Shown: positions 1-9,126, numbered from the stretch's first letter. The stretch: DNA of 64,000 bases from Chitinophaga tropicalis (GCF_009758205.1 NZ_WRXN01000013.1:62001-126000); one strand, 5' to 3'. Notes: generated by a model not told the origin, from the sequence alone. Translations and numbers: made by a program.

Positions 1-512
1 GAGGTGTTGCCGGCATCCCAGTTTCTGTCTTCATGTACAATTGAAAATTGAAGTCCCACGGCATTGAGTTTGCTGATCAGTGCATTAGAGTTGTACAGGT
101 TATCGGGATAATCATATAGTTGCCGGGTGCCTGGCCAGTCAATGAAGATACCATCTGCACCGGCGTACTTCATCAACAGTAACTGATATTCAAGGATATC
201 AGGATCTGCGGATGCATAAGGGCCTGTTTTAGGATAATACCAGGCGGCAATCTGTCTTCTGCCATTGACGATGATATCCGGGTTCTGTGTATTCATCTTC
301 CAGTGATAACCCCATGTACCTTTGGAGGCTGGTGTTTCAAACCAGGGCATCCAGTGAATGAAGATCTTCTTTGTGGTTGTCTTGCTTACGCCAGCGGCAT
401 TTACCGTAACAGCCTGTAATGGGCTGTCTGATCGTGGAATGACCTCCTTTGCGGGTTTGTTACATGCAAACAGGAATAATGCACAGCATAGGAGCCGGGT
501 TAGTGTTTTCAT
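1..512 (-). CDS. GH71/99-like glycoside hydrolase lipoprotein (N-terminal part)
   Basis: The frame is open from an ATG at 512 down to the window edge, giving 170 codons without a stop; the C-terminal part lies outside. The first 17 residues are a lipoprotein signal with lipobox LFAC (Cys17), so the mature protein is probably lipid-anchored in the envelope. After a short linker come the motifs IHWMPWF, GPYASADP, LEYQLLLMKYAGADG and FIDWPG. In the GH71/GH99-like proteins of Bacteroidota these form the early strands of a TIM barrel acting on alpha-mannan-type or related glycans. Family placement is from motif memory; substrate cannot be told. It lies downstream of the TIR-WD40 gene in the same direction but 208 bp away, so it is probably a separate transcript. 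Confidence 0.75.
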   Translation of the reverse strand, partial: MKTLTRLLCCALFLFACNKPAKEVIPRSDSPLQAVTVNAAGVSKTTTKKIFIHWMPWFETPASKGTWGYHWKMNTQNPDIIVNGRRQIAAWYYPKTGPYASADPDILEYQLLLMKYAGADGIFIDWPGTRQLYDYPDNLYNSNALISKLNAVGLQFSIVHEDRNWDAGNT

Positions 513-720
513 AAGGTCTTAAATGAATTTTGAGGGTAATGAATGGGAGCGAAGATCGCTTCCGTTTTTCGGGAGTGAAGTTAGTTATACGTGGTCATCC
601 GGCATTATAAAGTGCCCTGAATATAGAAGAAAAATACGCTTTGTTGTATTATATGATTGGAAATCAGTTTGATGTATGGGTGACGTATATAGACTTAGTC
701 AAATGATAATGGTGGAATTT

Positions 721-3681
721 TTACCGGCAGACCGGCTGATACTTCCTGCCGTTCATATACAAATTCCAGTCGGCTTCAGTAAGTCTGTAATTGAGTAGCC
801 TGCATGCAAGGCTTATTGCATCAGAAGCTCTCCAAAGCCATGCTGATGTTTTGTATTTTTGTGAGGCGGCAATGATATATTTACCGTCTGAAGAGAAAGC
901 TACCTTTTCAACCGGGTCATTGGAATTCCAGGTTATGAAAGATACCTCTGTTTTTGTTTGAAGGTCGCGGATGTGTATTGTTCCATCCTGGCAGGCTGTA
1001 GCCAGGTATCTTCCCGTTTTGTCAAAAGAAGCGGCATTTACAGCTGAATTATGTCTGAAGCTGGTAGTCCTTTTACCCGTACGTATATCATACAGGGTAA
1101 TAGTGCTATCGTTAGAGCTGGAAACGGCTAATGATTTATTGTCAGGGCTTCCTGCAATATCCAGACCGTTGCTGACTGGAATGGTTACTTCGTCAGTGGC
1201 GCTATTATCAAAATTTAAGCGGAATATTTTATCTTCTGCGATCAGGCAAATGTGATTTTTATCCGGGCTAAGATTTACACTTCGTAAATTGGGATATTCT
1301 CTTGTAAAGAAAGAAGTTTTCTTTTCCATATTTAAGAGGCTTAATCTGTTGCCTGCATCGATAAGTACCAGTGATTGGGCGCTTCCGCTGAAGGCTATAT
1401 AATAAACAGGATCTTTGGCCGGTTGGGAGAAGAACGTCTTCCAGGAGGAGGTTTCTAAAATAGTTATACCATTTGCACTTCCAATGGCAAGGTATTTACC
1501 GTTGTGATCAAAGCTGAGGGAATTAATTCCCTTTCCCGGTGAATACTGGAAAATCAATTTGTGTGTTTTAACGTCCCATACCTTTACCAGGCTATCACTT
1601 GCTGTGGCAAGCATATTACCGGTGTCAGCATATGCAACTGTTGCAATGGGCAAGCCATGTTTAAATGCAGACATATTCTTTTTTGTGAGGTCCCATAATC
1701 TTGCAGCGCCATCTTCATTTCCAGTCAGAAGATGAGTATTATCGGGAGCCATAACTGCTGACCATCCCTGGGTTATAATAGGCACTCCTTCACCCGTAAT
1801 ACGGTCATTTGTTTCGACTTCTTTTCTTGTATTATCAACTACTTTCCATACTCTGCCCTTACTTCCATCAGCTGTAGCAATGTATTCACCGTCGGGGCTG
1901 AAACTAACGTTATAGGCATCTGCTTCTTTATAGAGGCGATTTACCTCTTTATAAGTAGTAGTGTTCCAGACACTCGTATAACTCCCGCCGGCAACAAAAT
2001 ACCGGCTGTCAGGGCTGTAAGCGATGGAATAAATTATCCCATTGGTATTAATAGTTGATAATAGCCGGAAATCGCGGGCTGACCAGATTTTAATTGTTTT
2101 ATCCCAACCGGTTGTTATGAGCGTATTGCTATCGGGACTATAGGCGGCTGCCATTACACGGGCGGAATGTTCAAGTGTCTTTGTAAGCCTGCCGTTTGAG
2201 GTATTCCATATTTTTGCGGTTGCATCGTCAGATGTACTCAGCATGTATTTGTCGTCCATGCTGAAAGCCACGCTCCACAACATGTTATCGTGTTTAAAGC
2301 TGTACTTCTTTTCAGACTTTTTTACATCCCATAATATAGCTGTACTATCTCTGCTGGCAGTTGCCAGGTAATTATTATCATGACTGAATGCCAAAGACCA
2401 TACCTTGGAGGTATGCCTGATGGTTGACCGTTTGATTTTTTGAGACAGCTCCCAGATGCAGGCCGTATTATCCTCGCTGGCTGAGGCAAGGTACCTGTTG
2501 TCGGGGGAGAAAAGTACTTTACGTACAGCGGCTGAGTGCATAAAGATTGTTATCAGCTGACCGGTCTTTACATCTATTACTTTTACAGTACCATCATTGC
2601 CCGCAGTGGCAAACATATTTCCATCGTTACTGAAAGTAATATCCCATATTGCTCCCTTATTAGGTATTTTAAGGACCGTTTTATTGGAAGACCTTTCAAT
2701 GATCCTTGCTATGCTATCCTGACCAGATGTGGCAAAGTATTTCCCATCAGGACTGAACCTGGCCTGACTTATCTCCTGGTTATCAGTCTCGTTACATAGT
2801 TCCGGTAGTAATACAATGCTCTCCCACGCAGCGTGATCAATTTCGGTAGAAGAGTATATATTCAGTGCTTCAGTGGCAAGGGCCACTGCTAAAGGAAGAT
2901 TTTTGAAATCATTGCTGCGTATTAACTCTGACTGAGCTGCCAATTGTCTTGCCAGGGAGATTGAGCTTTGCTCCAGGGCAGTTTTTCTTTGCTGATTGGC
3001 AACAATAGCCTGCCAGATCGCTACTATTGAAATGGCTCCTATGATTAAACCGGTGAGCCATAGAATGATCCTGGTAATACGATGCTGCCGCACATCTTCA
3101 CCACCTAGTTCCTCTTTACTTTTTCCATGTAAAGGAGCTGCAATTGACAGGATATTATCAAGAAATGATGGATCGCGTAAGTTAAAGGTCTCTGCTGATT
3201 TGAATTGCCGGAAATCAATATAGTTTGGCTCAGATTTGAATTTGCCTGAGAGTATGTTGGGTAAGGCATTGGTCCTGCTCCAGTCAAAATCATTCTTATC
3301 ATCATTCCATAGTACTTCTCCATCTGTAAGGATGATAAATAGCTTATCTGCTGATCTGTTCTCAACCCACCAGGTTATTTCCCGTTTTACCCATTTGGAT
3401 TGAGTAGCGCCCTGAGAGGCAAATAGCAGGAAGTAGTCAGACTGGCTGATGGCTTGCTGTATATTGGGCCAGAGCTCCGGGCTGATAGAAAGGTTTGTCT
3501 GATCTCTGTAGATATGCAGTTGTCTCAGCTTATACCATGGCTTTGCAAACTTATGTAATGCTGATTGTATCCTGGGGGCAAGCTTATTGTCAGCCGCATG
3601 GCTATAAGATATGAACGCATTGTATTTAAAACCAGCGTTATTCACTTTGTTGTTTGGGGATTTAATTATAAAACTGATCAA
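721..3681 (-). CDS. TIR domain - transmembrane - WD40 repeat protein
   Basis: This 986-aa protein has three parts. Residues ~18-170 form a TIR domain, with YNAFISYSH at strand A, a WVKREI segment, and a Glu (E69 in SPELW) near the position of the NADase glutamate of catalytic TIRs. A hydrophobic segment at ~204-226 is a single membrane span, followed by an Ala/Leu-rich helical linker at ~230-290. From ~295 to ~960 there are many WD40-like repeats (SPDGKY, WDVKT, IWELS), enough for about two seven-bladed propellers. TIR domains of this type either cleave NAD+ or act as signalling scaffolds, and the propellers would bind a ligand or partner. The gene starts 6 bp after the 190-aa gene, so the two are very probably co-transcribed. 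A role in defence or cell-death signalling is inference only. Confidence 0.85.
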   Translation of the reverse strand: MISFIIKSPNNKVNNAGFKYNAFISYSHAADNKLAPRIQSALHKFAKPWYKLRQLHIYRDQTNLSISPELWPNIQQAISQSDYFLLFASQGATQSKWVKREITWWVENRSADKLFIILTDGEVLWNDDKNDFDWSRTNALPNILSGKFKSEPNYIDFRQFKSAETFNLRDPSFLDNILSIAAPLHGKSKEELGGEDVRQHRITRIILWLTGLIIGAISIVAIWQAIVANQQRKTALEQSSISLARQLAAQSELIRSNDFKNLPLAVALATEALNIYSSTEIDHAAWESIVLLPELCNETDNQEISQARFSPDGKYFATSGQDSIARIIERSSNKTVLKIPNKGAIWDITFSNDGNMFATAGNDGTVKVIDVKTGQLITIFMHSAAVRKVLFSPDNRYLASASEDNTACIWELSQKIKRSTIRHTSKVWSLAFSHDNNYLATASRDSTAILWDVKKSEKKYSFKHDNMLWSVAFSMDDKYMLSTSDDATAKIWNTSNGRLTKTLEHSARVMAAAYSPDSNTLITTGWDKTIKIWSARDFRLLSTINTNGIIYSIAYSPDSRYFVAGGSYTSVWNTTTYKEVNRLYKEADAYNVSFSPDGEYIATADGSKGRVWKVVDNTRKEVETNDRITGEGVPIITQGWSAVMAPDNTHLLTGNEDGAARLWDLTKKNMSAFKHGLPIATVAYADTGNMLATASDSLVKVWDVKTHKLIFQYSPGKGINSLSFDHNGKYLAIGSANGITILETSSWKTFFSQPAKDPVYYIAFSGSAQSLVLIDAGNRLSLLNMEKKTSFFTREYPNLRSVNLSPDKNHICLIAEDKIFRLNFDNSATDEVTIPVSNGLDIAGSPDNKSLAVSSSNDSTITLYDIRTGKRTTSFRHNSAVNAASFDKTGRYLATACQDGTIHIRDLQTKTEVSFITWNSNDPVEKVAFSSDGKYIIAASQKYKTSAWLWRASDAISLACRLLNYRLTEADWNLYMNGRKYQPVCR

Positions 3682-3687
3682 TTGAAC

Positions 3688-4260
3688 CTACAACCTATCG
3701 AGAAAAAGAGCGTTGAACATGGTGAATTCATTAAATTGAATACTATTGTACGAAATATCAGGAATAATATATTCTGCCAGATGCCCGGGAAGCTGTTGAT
3801 GTGAAAAATTTTCTCCGATCAAAGTTTGCAATTTATTTACCTCTTCGGAATATTCTGACAGGTCCCGTTTGTACTGCAGAAGATTTAAATAAGCGAAATC
3901 CGGGTCTGTTTTCTCAAATTCCAGTATGAACATATCATAATATGGCATTATGATACTGATAGTAAGATTAAGCGTTAATAACCTGGAAGCAGAATTTTCG
4001 ACTTTAAGCAGCAGGTGGTAACATCTCTCTCTTATAAAGAGCTTTGTTTCATCACGAATTGTTTTACCGGGAAACGCTACCTGTACAGCTTTGATAAAAT
4101 TTGACCAGGGTTCTTTATTTTCCCGGTAATGACAACAGATTTCTGTGAGTTGCTTAAATTCTATGGTATCAGTATAAGCTTCGCTCAAACCATCTATATT
4201 TTTAGGGAAAAACTGATAGATCTTCTCCTTTAATGAATCGATTAACAAGTCCTGGTCCAT
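3688..4260 (-). CDS. Hypothetical 190-aa protein paired with TIR-WD40 gene
   Basis: I do not recognise a family. The 190-aa product is predicted to be soluble and mostly alpha-helical, with no signal peptide and no clear membrane span. A moderately hydrophobic stretch lies around residues 90-112 (LLTLNLTISIIMPYYDMFI). Acidic and aromatic residues are frequent. Its stop is only 6 bp upstream of the TIR-WD40 start, so it is the first gene of a two-gene unit and is likely a functional partner (sensor, inhibitor or adaptor) of that protein. No catalytic motif is visible. Codon use looks like the neighbours and no frameshift is seen. Confidence 0.7.
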   Translation of the reverse strand: MDQDLLIDSLKEKIYQFFPKNIDGLSEAYTDTIEFKQLTEICCHYRENKEPWSNFIKAVQVAFPGKTIRDETKLFIRERCYHLLLKVENSASRLLTLNLTISIIMPYYDMFILEFEKTDPDFAYLNLLQYKRDLSEYSEEVNKLQTLIGENFSHQQLPGHLAEYIIPDISYNSIQFNEFTMFNALFLDRL

Positions 4261-4349
4261 AATAAAGCTAAATATATTATTTTTTGAGTAAGAGATACCG
4301 GCACCTGGCTTTATATTTTATAATATTAATTATATTAATAATGTTTGTA

Positions 4350-4357
4350 TATATTTG
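4350..4357 (+). promoter_or_regulatory. Bacteroidota-type -7 box TATATTTG
   Basis: TATATTTG matches the Bacteroidota -7 consensus TAnnTTTG and lies about 90 bp upstream of the lipoprotein start at 4447. The surrounding sequence is strongly AT-rich. No good TTTG box stands at the expected -33 position, so only half of the promoter is supported. Confidence 0.45.
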
Positions 4358-4446
4358 TGCCCTGATTTAAGAAGACAACAACTGTTAAGTTTATAACCGG
4401 AGACCAATATACTGTTGCATTATAAATCCTAAATACATAAAAACCT

Positions 4447-5253
4447 GTGAAAAAACTTTTCTTGAGTGCTACTTCACTTATGGTATTGTTTGCTGCCTGT
4501 AGCAAAGATGATGACAATGCTCCTCAAACCAATAAAAAATACGTGCTGAGCATTGCGTATTCATCAGATAGTCTTGAAATATCGTATGATGATAATAACA
4601 GAATGAAGAAAATACGGGACTGGTACCTGGAGCAGGATTACATTGACTCTTCTGAGCTGGTTTATGAAAACGGTAAACTGACAAAGCTGACAAGTAACAA
4701 TTCTGAAGGCGTAATGAAGTTATCTCAATCCTTTGAGTACAACAACGCTGGTAAGCTGATGAGGGCAAACTCTTATAATTCCATTGGTGAGAGACATAAC
4801 TATGACAGTCTTGTATATAATAATGATGGCCGTTTAGTTGCTTTGTATGAAGCGGCAGCTGATGGATATATGCGTAAACATAACTATACCTGGGACAGTA
4901 AGGGGAATATTGTTAGCAGTGTGCGTATCAATATAGCAGAAGGTGTTGAAACGAAGGATAGCGCTTTCACTGTCTATACCTATGACAGTAAAGTGAATTT
5001 CGGCTCCAGGCAACCAGAGTTTTTTACCCTGGAACCGAAAGAGCCAGCCTCCTGGTTATCTGCCAATAACCTTGTTAAGTCTGTGGAGACAAATAACACA
5101 GACAGGAGTTATGCTATGACTGTAACGAATGAATACACTTACGATGCAGATGGCTATCCTGTTACAAGGAAAGAACTTGAGAAATCAGTACGGGGAGAAG
5201 AAGTAGTGTATTCACACGAAGACACTTTCAGGTATCGTTATATCATGAAATAA
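4447..5253 (+). CDS. Lipoprotein with YD/RHS-like repeats (DUF4595-like)
   Basis: This 268-aa protein starts with GTG at 4447, which places a classical lipoprotein signal at the N terminus: MKKLF, a hydrophobic core, then LFAAC with Cys18 followed by SKDDDN. The acidic residues after Cys are typical of surface-exported Bacteroidota lipoproteins. The mature part is made of loose YD-like repeats (YNNAGKL, YNNDGRL, WDSKGN, YTYDADGYP), as in the DUF4595-type proteins common in this phylum; their function is unknown. It is monocistronic: a -7 box precedes it and a strong intrinsic terminator follows 20 bp after the stop. The upstream unit is divergent. Confidence 0.8.
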   Translation: MKKLFLSATSLMVLFAACSKDDDNAPQTNKKYVLSIAYSSDSLEISYDDNNRMKKIRDWYLEQDYIDSSELVYENGKLTKLTSNNSEGVMKLSQSFEYNNAGKLMRANSYNSIGERHNYDSLVYNNDGRLVALYEAAADGYMRKHNYTWDSKGNIVSSVRINIAEGVETKDSAFTVYTYDSKVNFGSRQPEFFTLEPKEPASWLSANNLVKSVETNNTDRSYAMTVTNEYTYDADGYPVTRKELEKSVRGEEVVYSHEDTFRYRYIMK

Positions 5254-5271
5254 TTTTTAATGATCCGGTTA

Positions 5272-5304
5272 AAAGGGGGCGTGATGTACATCGCGCCCCT
5301 TTTT
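5272..5304 (+). terminator. Rho-independent terminator
   Basis: A GC-rich hairpin with arms GGGGCGTGAT (5276-5285) and ATCGCGCCCC (5290-5299) has one G-U pair, a GTAC loop and a TTTTT tract right after. It lies 20 bp past the lipoprotein stop and ends that transcript. Confidence 0.85.
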
Positions 5305-5390
5305 GTTTGAGGCATATGCTTAAAATTATTTTGTCACAATCCACCCTTCTAAAGTCGCATTTACCCTGCATCAGCTTTTGCCATCGCTGC

Positions 5391-5398
5391 TATATTTG
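5391..5398 (+). promoter_or_regulatory. Bacteroidota-type -7 box TATATTTG
   Basis: TATATTTG fits TAnnTTTG and lies 23 bp upstream of the ATG at 5422. This implies a short A-rich leader, which is usual in this phylum. A TTTG at 5377-5380 is too close to be a standard -33 element. Confidence 0.5.
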
Positions 5399-5421
5399 TA
5401 ACAACAAAAAACAAAGTAACT

Positions 5422-6081
5422 ATGGCAAAGATCATTGTAAACAATTTTGTTTCGCTTGATGGTGTGATACAGTCACCTGGCGGTCCTGACGAAGATACCT
5501 CCAATGGTTTTAAATGGGGAGGATGGGTTGCTCCCCACTGGGACGATCTGATGAACGAAACAATGGGTGCGTCTATGCAGAAACCTTATGACCTCTTATT
5601 AGGCAGGCGCACTTATGAGATATTTGCAGCTCACTGGCCGTACAGGCAGAATGATCCTATTGCGGAGAAATTCAATAGTATCCGTAAATACGCTGTCTCC
5701 GGCAAACAGGTGGAGCTGAACTGGAAAGGTTCAATCCTGATAACCGGAGATGTGGCAGCACAGTTGCAGCAGCTGAAGAGTCAACCGGGCCCTGATCTCC
5801 TGGTATTTGGAAGTGGTAAACTGGTGCAGACCTTGCTGGCTAATAACCTGGTAGATATTCTTCAGGTCTGGACCTTTCCCGTAACAATAGGAAAAGGGAA
5901 GCGTCTATTTGCTGAAGGTACACAGCCGGGTAACTGGAAAGTAACGGATTCCAGGGTCTCCACCACAGGAGTTGTTATTGCCAGTTATGAGCCGGCCGGG
6001 GAAATAAAACTAGCTGCCATAGCTCCTGAAGCTCCTTCGGAGGCTGAATTAGAGAGAAGGGAACGGCATGCAGTGGAGTAA
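5422..6081 (+). CDS. Dihydrofolate reductase family protein (RibD C-terminal-like)
   Basis: This 219-aa protein has the DHFR/RibD-C fold signature: N-terminal strand KIIVNNFVSLDGV, GRRTYEIF around residues 61-68, LVFGSGKLVQTLL in the NADPH-binding half, and TIGKGKRLF near the C terminus. Members are NAD(P)H-dependent reductases of uncertain substrate (YwjB/YyaP type) and usually are not true folate enzymes. The length is slightly above the ~180-190 aa norm because of an extra C-terminal tail rich in Glu/Ala after residue ~195. It is monocistronic, with its own -7 box and a terminator 12 bp after the stop. Confidence 0.85.
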   Translation: MAKIIVNNFVSLDGVIQSPGGPDEDTSNGFKWGGWVAPHWDDLMNETMGASMQKPYDLLLGRRTYEIFAAHWPYRQNDPIAEKFNSIRKYAVSGKQVELNWKGSILITGDVAAQLQQLKSQPGPDLLVFGSGKLVQTLLANNLVDILQVWTFPVTIGKGKRLFAEGTQPGNWKVTDSRVSTTGVVIASYEPAGEIKLAAIAPEAPSEAELERRERHAVE

Positions 6082-6093
6082 TACTGAAAGCAT

Positions 6094-6126
6094 AAAACCT
6101 TACAGCGTCCTGTAAGGTTTTATTAT
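6094..6126. terminator. Bidirectional intrinsic terminator
   Basis: A perfect 12-bp inverted repeat has arms AAAACCTTACAG (6094-6105) and CTGTAAGGTTTT (6110-6121) with a CGTC loop. It lies between the convergent ends of the DHFR-family gene (6081) and the outer-membrane gene (6132). The T-rich arms on both strands allow it to serve both genes. Confidence 0.9.
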
Positions 6127-6131
6127 ACATG

Positions 6132-7118
6132 TCAACGCGTTTTCTTCTTAAATGGGTTGTAAGACGCTCCGATGCTAAAGTAACCAGGTGATTTCCGGTT
6201 TACTTCAAGAATATAATTACTGGCTGTTTTTCCCTTTTCTGTCAGCTTGCTTTCAAAAAAGGAGGAAAAGCCCGATTTGAAAGTAAGTATAACACCATTA
6301 ATGTTATGCTCATACGTTATGCCTGTTCTTAATTCCATTTGTCTGAAATTATAGACTGGTGGAGTTGGAGTATATACATAGAAATTATCCCCGGTCAGTT
6401 CTGTTCCGAGTGACAGGCGGCCATTGGTAAAAAGACTGCGTTTCATGAGTAAGCGCTGCGGCAGGATGAAGTCCAGTATCCATGGTGAGTTTCGGAATTT
6501 ATACTCCAGTGAAAAAGTGGGCGCCATTGGTACAGGAGAGGAGGGATCAAAGAATACCAGGGCGCCTACGCTCATAGTTGTTGAAGGTGTGCGCTTAAAT
6601 ATCCAGGAAGCGCCAAGAAATCCTTTAACCCATTCTGCATCTTTTTCTGAGCCATCTACGAGAATGCTGGCATTATAAATAAAAGGCTTCTTAAATAAAG
6701 TAGAGAAATAAGTAAAGCTAATCCCTCCGGAAAGATAGTGGTACTCATGCTTCTGATTAAAGGCCGGTTGCTGAGCATCTCCTTTATTGATCACATTTTG
6801 CATATCATAAGCATCATAACGATATACGAAGGAAGAAGTGAGATTCCATTTGGGCTGGCGTATTACTGGAATGTTGGCTCCAAATCTGAACCTGGAATGG
6901 CTTTTTATTTCTCCTTCCTGAAAGTCTTTTCCGAACAATTTATTGTCGAATCCGGAAGACAGGTATTGCAGGAATTGTAGATCAAAGGTCCTTGTGACGG
7001 GAAATTTGTCAGCAATTGTTGCCTGCATGTTTTTCTTGACCTCACCGTTATCCTGTGCCTTTACAAAAAGACATAGGAATACCGATGAAAATAAACAGAT
7101 TGTTTTTTTCATGCGCAT
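6132..7118 (-). CDS. Outer-membrane beta-barrel protein (DUF6268-like)
   Basis: This 328-aa protein has a Sec signal peptide (MRMKKTICLFSSVFLCLFVKAQ, cleavage after ~22). The mature part shows alternating hydrophobic strands with aromatic girdle residues and many short turns, and ends in a strand-like segment (YFSIGASYNPF). This is the pattern of a small outer-membrane barrel and resembles DUF6268. It begins 33 bp after the LytTR regulator stop and shares its direction, so it is probably the third gene of that operon and a possible output or sensor-side component. The function is otherwise unknown. Confidence 0.75.
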   Translation of the reverse strand: MRMKKTICLFSSVFLCLFVKAQDNGEVKKNMQATIADKFPVTRTFDLQFLQYLSSGFDNKLFGKDFQEGEIKSHSRFRFGANIPVIRQPKWNLTSSFVYRYDAYDMQNVINKGDAQQPAFNQKHEYHYLSGGISFTYFSTLFKKPFIYNASILVDGSEKDAEWVKGFLGASWIFKRTPSTTMSVGALVFFDPSSPVPMAPTFSLEYKFRNSPWILDFILPQRLLMKRSLFTNGRLSLGTELTGDNFYVYTPTPPVYNFRQMELRTGITYEHNINGVILTFKSGFSSFFESKLTEKGKTASNYILEVNRKSPGYFSIGASYNPFKKKTR

Positions 7119-7151
7119 TGTTTGATAGAATTATTAATGATTCCCGGTGTC

Positions 7152-7868
7152 TTACAGCTTATCCGGAAGTATCTTGCCTAGATATGTTTCCAGGAAGTCT
7201 TTTCTGAAAACATCACCAATGGGTATTTCTGAATTCTTTATGTAAAGAGTATGACTATCGAATGAAGTAATGTAATTTGTATTTACCACATAAGATTTAC
7301 TTACACGGATAAAGCAGGTGTTGTCCAGGTGACCATGAATGGTTTTCAGATTCATCGCGGTAATGATCTTATTGTCTTCCAGATGAATGACCACATAGTC
7401 TTTAAGTGCCTCGACATACAATATATTTTTGTTCAAAACCTTATGATAGCGGCGTTCGGCTTTGATCAGCATGAAATCATTCCCGACCTGTTCGGTCCTG
7501 CCTTCCCCGTTCAGCAGACCATGGTAGGAGATAGCTTTAGCTACGGCTTTCTTCAGCCTTTCTTTTTTAATAGGTTTCACGAGGTAGTCTATGGCATCTA
7601 CCTCATAACTCTGTAAGGCATATTGAGAGAAGGCTGTCGTAAATACCACCAATGTTTGCTGTGGTATGGACGTGGCAAATTCCAGCCCGTTAATACCTGG
7701 CATTTGTATATCCAGGAAAATAAGATCTACCTGGTTTGACAACATAAATTCGCTCGCCCTTTTAGCGCTGTTAAAGCTGCCTGTTATTGTCAGCTCTGTG
7801 AAGCCCTGCAGCTGCAGCAGGATACCCTCGCGGGCCAACGGTTCATCATCTACAATTATACAATTCAT
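7152..7868 (-). CDS. LytTR-family response regulator 1
   Basis: This 238-aa regulator has a receiver domain at ~1-115 with the acidic pair D7/D8, phospho-acceptor D53 (FLDIQMPG), Thr77/78 and Lys98 (LVKPIKK). It is followed by a LytTR DNA-binding domain at ~125-235 (YVEALKDYVVIHL, FIRVSKSYVVN). LytTR regulators bind pairs of short direct repeats about two helical turns apart. Its ATG overlaps the end of the kinase gene by 4 bp, so translation is probably coupled. The likely target array is upstream of the kinase gene (8999-9099). Confidence 0.93.
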   Translation of the reverse strand: MNCIIVDDEPLAREGILLQLQGFTELTITGSFNSAKRASEFMLSNQVDLIFLDIQMPGINGLEFATSIPQQTLVVFTTAFSQYALQSYEVDAIDYLVKPIKKERLKKAVAKAISYHGLLNGEGRTEQVGNDFMLIKAERRYHKVLNKNILYVEALKDYVVIHLEDNKIITAMNLKTIHGHLDNTCFIRVSKSYVVNTNYITSFDSHTLYIKNSEIPIGDVFRKDFLETYLGKILPDKL

Positions 7869-8935
7869 AATGGTAAATGCAGTATTACTTTGTACAGAGA
7901 ATCGGTTTCATTTATTTTCAGTGTATAGTGCTTACCATATAACAGATCCAGTCTGCGTGTTATATTTGTAAGCCCCAGCCCTCCGCCTGTTGTTTTTGAG
8001 GAGGGATCTCCCGGTTTTGTGTTGATACAGGTAAAGAAGATACTTTTATTATCTCTGGTAAAGGATAGGTCTACTCTGGAGGGAACATCGTCCGGATCAG
8101 CGCTATGTTTTACTGCGTTTTCAACAAAGGTGGTGAATAAGCTGGGTGGCAGTAAGAGATCTCCCGGCTTACCGGGATTTTTATTTGTGATCGTAAAACT
8201 GAAATCATCCCGCCTTATCTTTTCCAGTTCAAGAAAGTCATTGAGAAAGGTTATTTCCGATTGTAATGAGACCAGCTTATTATTATTTTCATATAGCTGA
8301 TGATGCAGAAAATCAGAGAGCTTCATTAATACAACTGATGCCTTTTCCGGATCTTTTAGTACCAGCACATTTGCGTTGTTGAGCATATTGAACAGAAAGT
8401 GAGGGTTGATCTGGTTCTTCAGCTCACGAAGCTCTATCTGCAGAGACTTTTTTTCCAGTTCATTAATACGGACGGTATCTTTCTGCCACCGTTGAAGCAA
8501 TTTTATAGAAGTAGATGAAAACACGATAACTCCTAATATATTAGTATTGGCTATTATTTCCCTGAAAACGCTGGTGTACCTGCGCGCCTTAAAAATGCGG
8601 TATGCCCCGAAGTTATATTCATAGAAATGCTCAATAAGGAAATGATTTATTGTTATCATTGTAACCAGGGTACAGATATAGGCAAGATACTTGTCCCTGA
8701 ATAACAATTTGGGGACAAGCAGATACATATTCGTATACACCATCAATATGAAAAATAATAATTTGGTTATCCGCAGATACAGATCATAGTTTCCTGAAAA
8801 TTCTCTTGGTTCGCCGGGATCATAATACTCTGTAAAGATCAGGTATACCCACATGAATAAATGGCGGTAAACTCTGTATTTGTTCTCCAGAAGGTAATTG
8901 ATGGCTCGGTTTTGCTGACGCGAAATATTCTGCAT
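7865..8935 (-). CDS. LytS-type sensor histidine kinase 1
   Basis: This 356-aa protein has four predicted membrane spans in residues ~20-145, a short coiled linker (~150-172), and the His_kinase motif LKNQINPHFLF with phospho-acceptor H179. Its catalytic domain shows an N box (FVENAVKHS) and a G box (GGGLGLTN). The membrane part lacks a recognisable ligand domain, so the signal is unknown. It is the first gene of the kinase-regulator-barrel operon. The small gene at 9153 diverges from it across the dyad array. Confidence 0.92.
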   Translation of the reverse strand: MQNISRQQNRAINYLLENKYRVYRHLFMWVYLIFTEYYDPGEPREFSGNYDLYLRITKLLFFILMVYTNMYLLVPKLLFRDKYLAYICTLVTMITINHFLIEHFYEYNFGAYRIFKARRYTSVFREIIANTNILGVIVFSSTSIKLLQRWQKDTVRINELEKKSLQIELRELKNQINPHFLFNMLNNANVLVLKDPEKASVVLMKLSDFLHHQLYENNNKLVSLQSEITFLNDFLELEKIRRDDFSFTITNKNPGKPGDLLLPPSLFTTFVENAVKHSADPDDVPSRVDLSFTRDNKSIFFTCINTKPGDPSSKTTGGGLGLTNITRRLDLLYGKHYTLKINETDSLYKVILHLPL

Positions 8936-8998
8936 AGTTCTAAAGCGACCCTTTAATCTGGTGCTAAGTAAGACAAAAAACTTTGTCGCAAAATCTTA

Positions 8999-9099
8999 TT
9001 TATACCAAGGCCCCTTTTTTTTATACCAAAAGGAATTACCAATACAGGGAGGTATTGTAGTATATCTGTTCGTATAAAATAAGGGTCTGTTTGTATAAA
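8999..9099. promoter_or_regulatory. Dyad array of four TTNGTATAAA boxes (putative LytTR operator)
   Basis: There are two copies on the minus strand (TTTATACCAA at 8999-9008 and 9020-9029) and two on the plus strand (TTCGTATAAA 9069-9078; TTTGTATAAA 9090-9099). Within each pair the period is exactly 21 bp. The pairs are mirror images about 9049, where a further inverted repeat CAATAC-N6-GTATTG (9040-9057) is centred. The plus copies are extended as TCTGTT(C/T)GT, close to the LytTR direct-repeat consensus. The array lies between the kinase 1 gene and the divergent gene at 9153. Binding by regulator 1 is inferred. Confidence 0.6.
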
Positions 9100-9126
9100 A
9101 AGCAGGTACGCTCTATTGTGTGCGGT

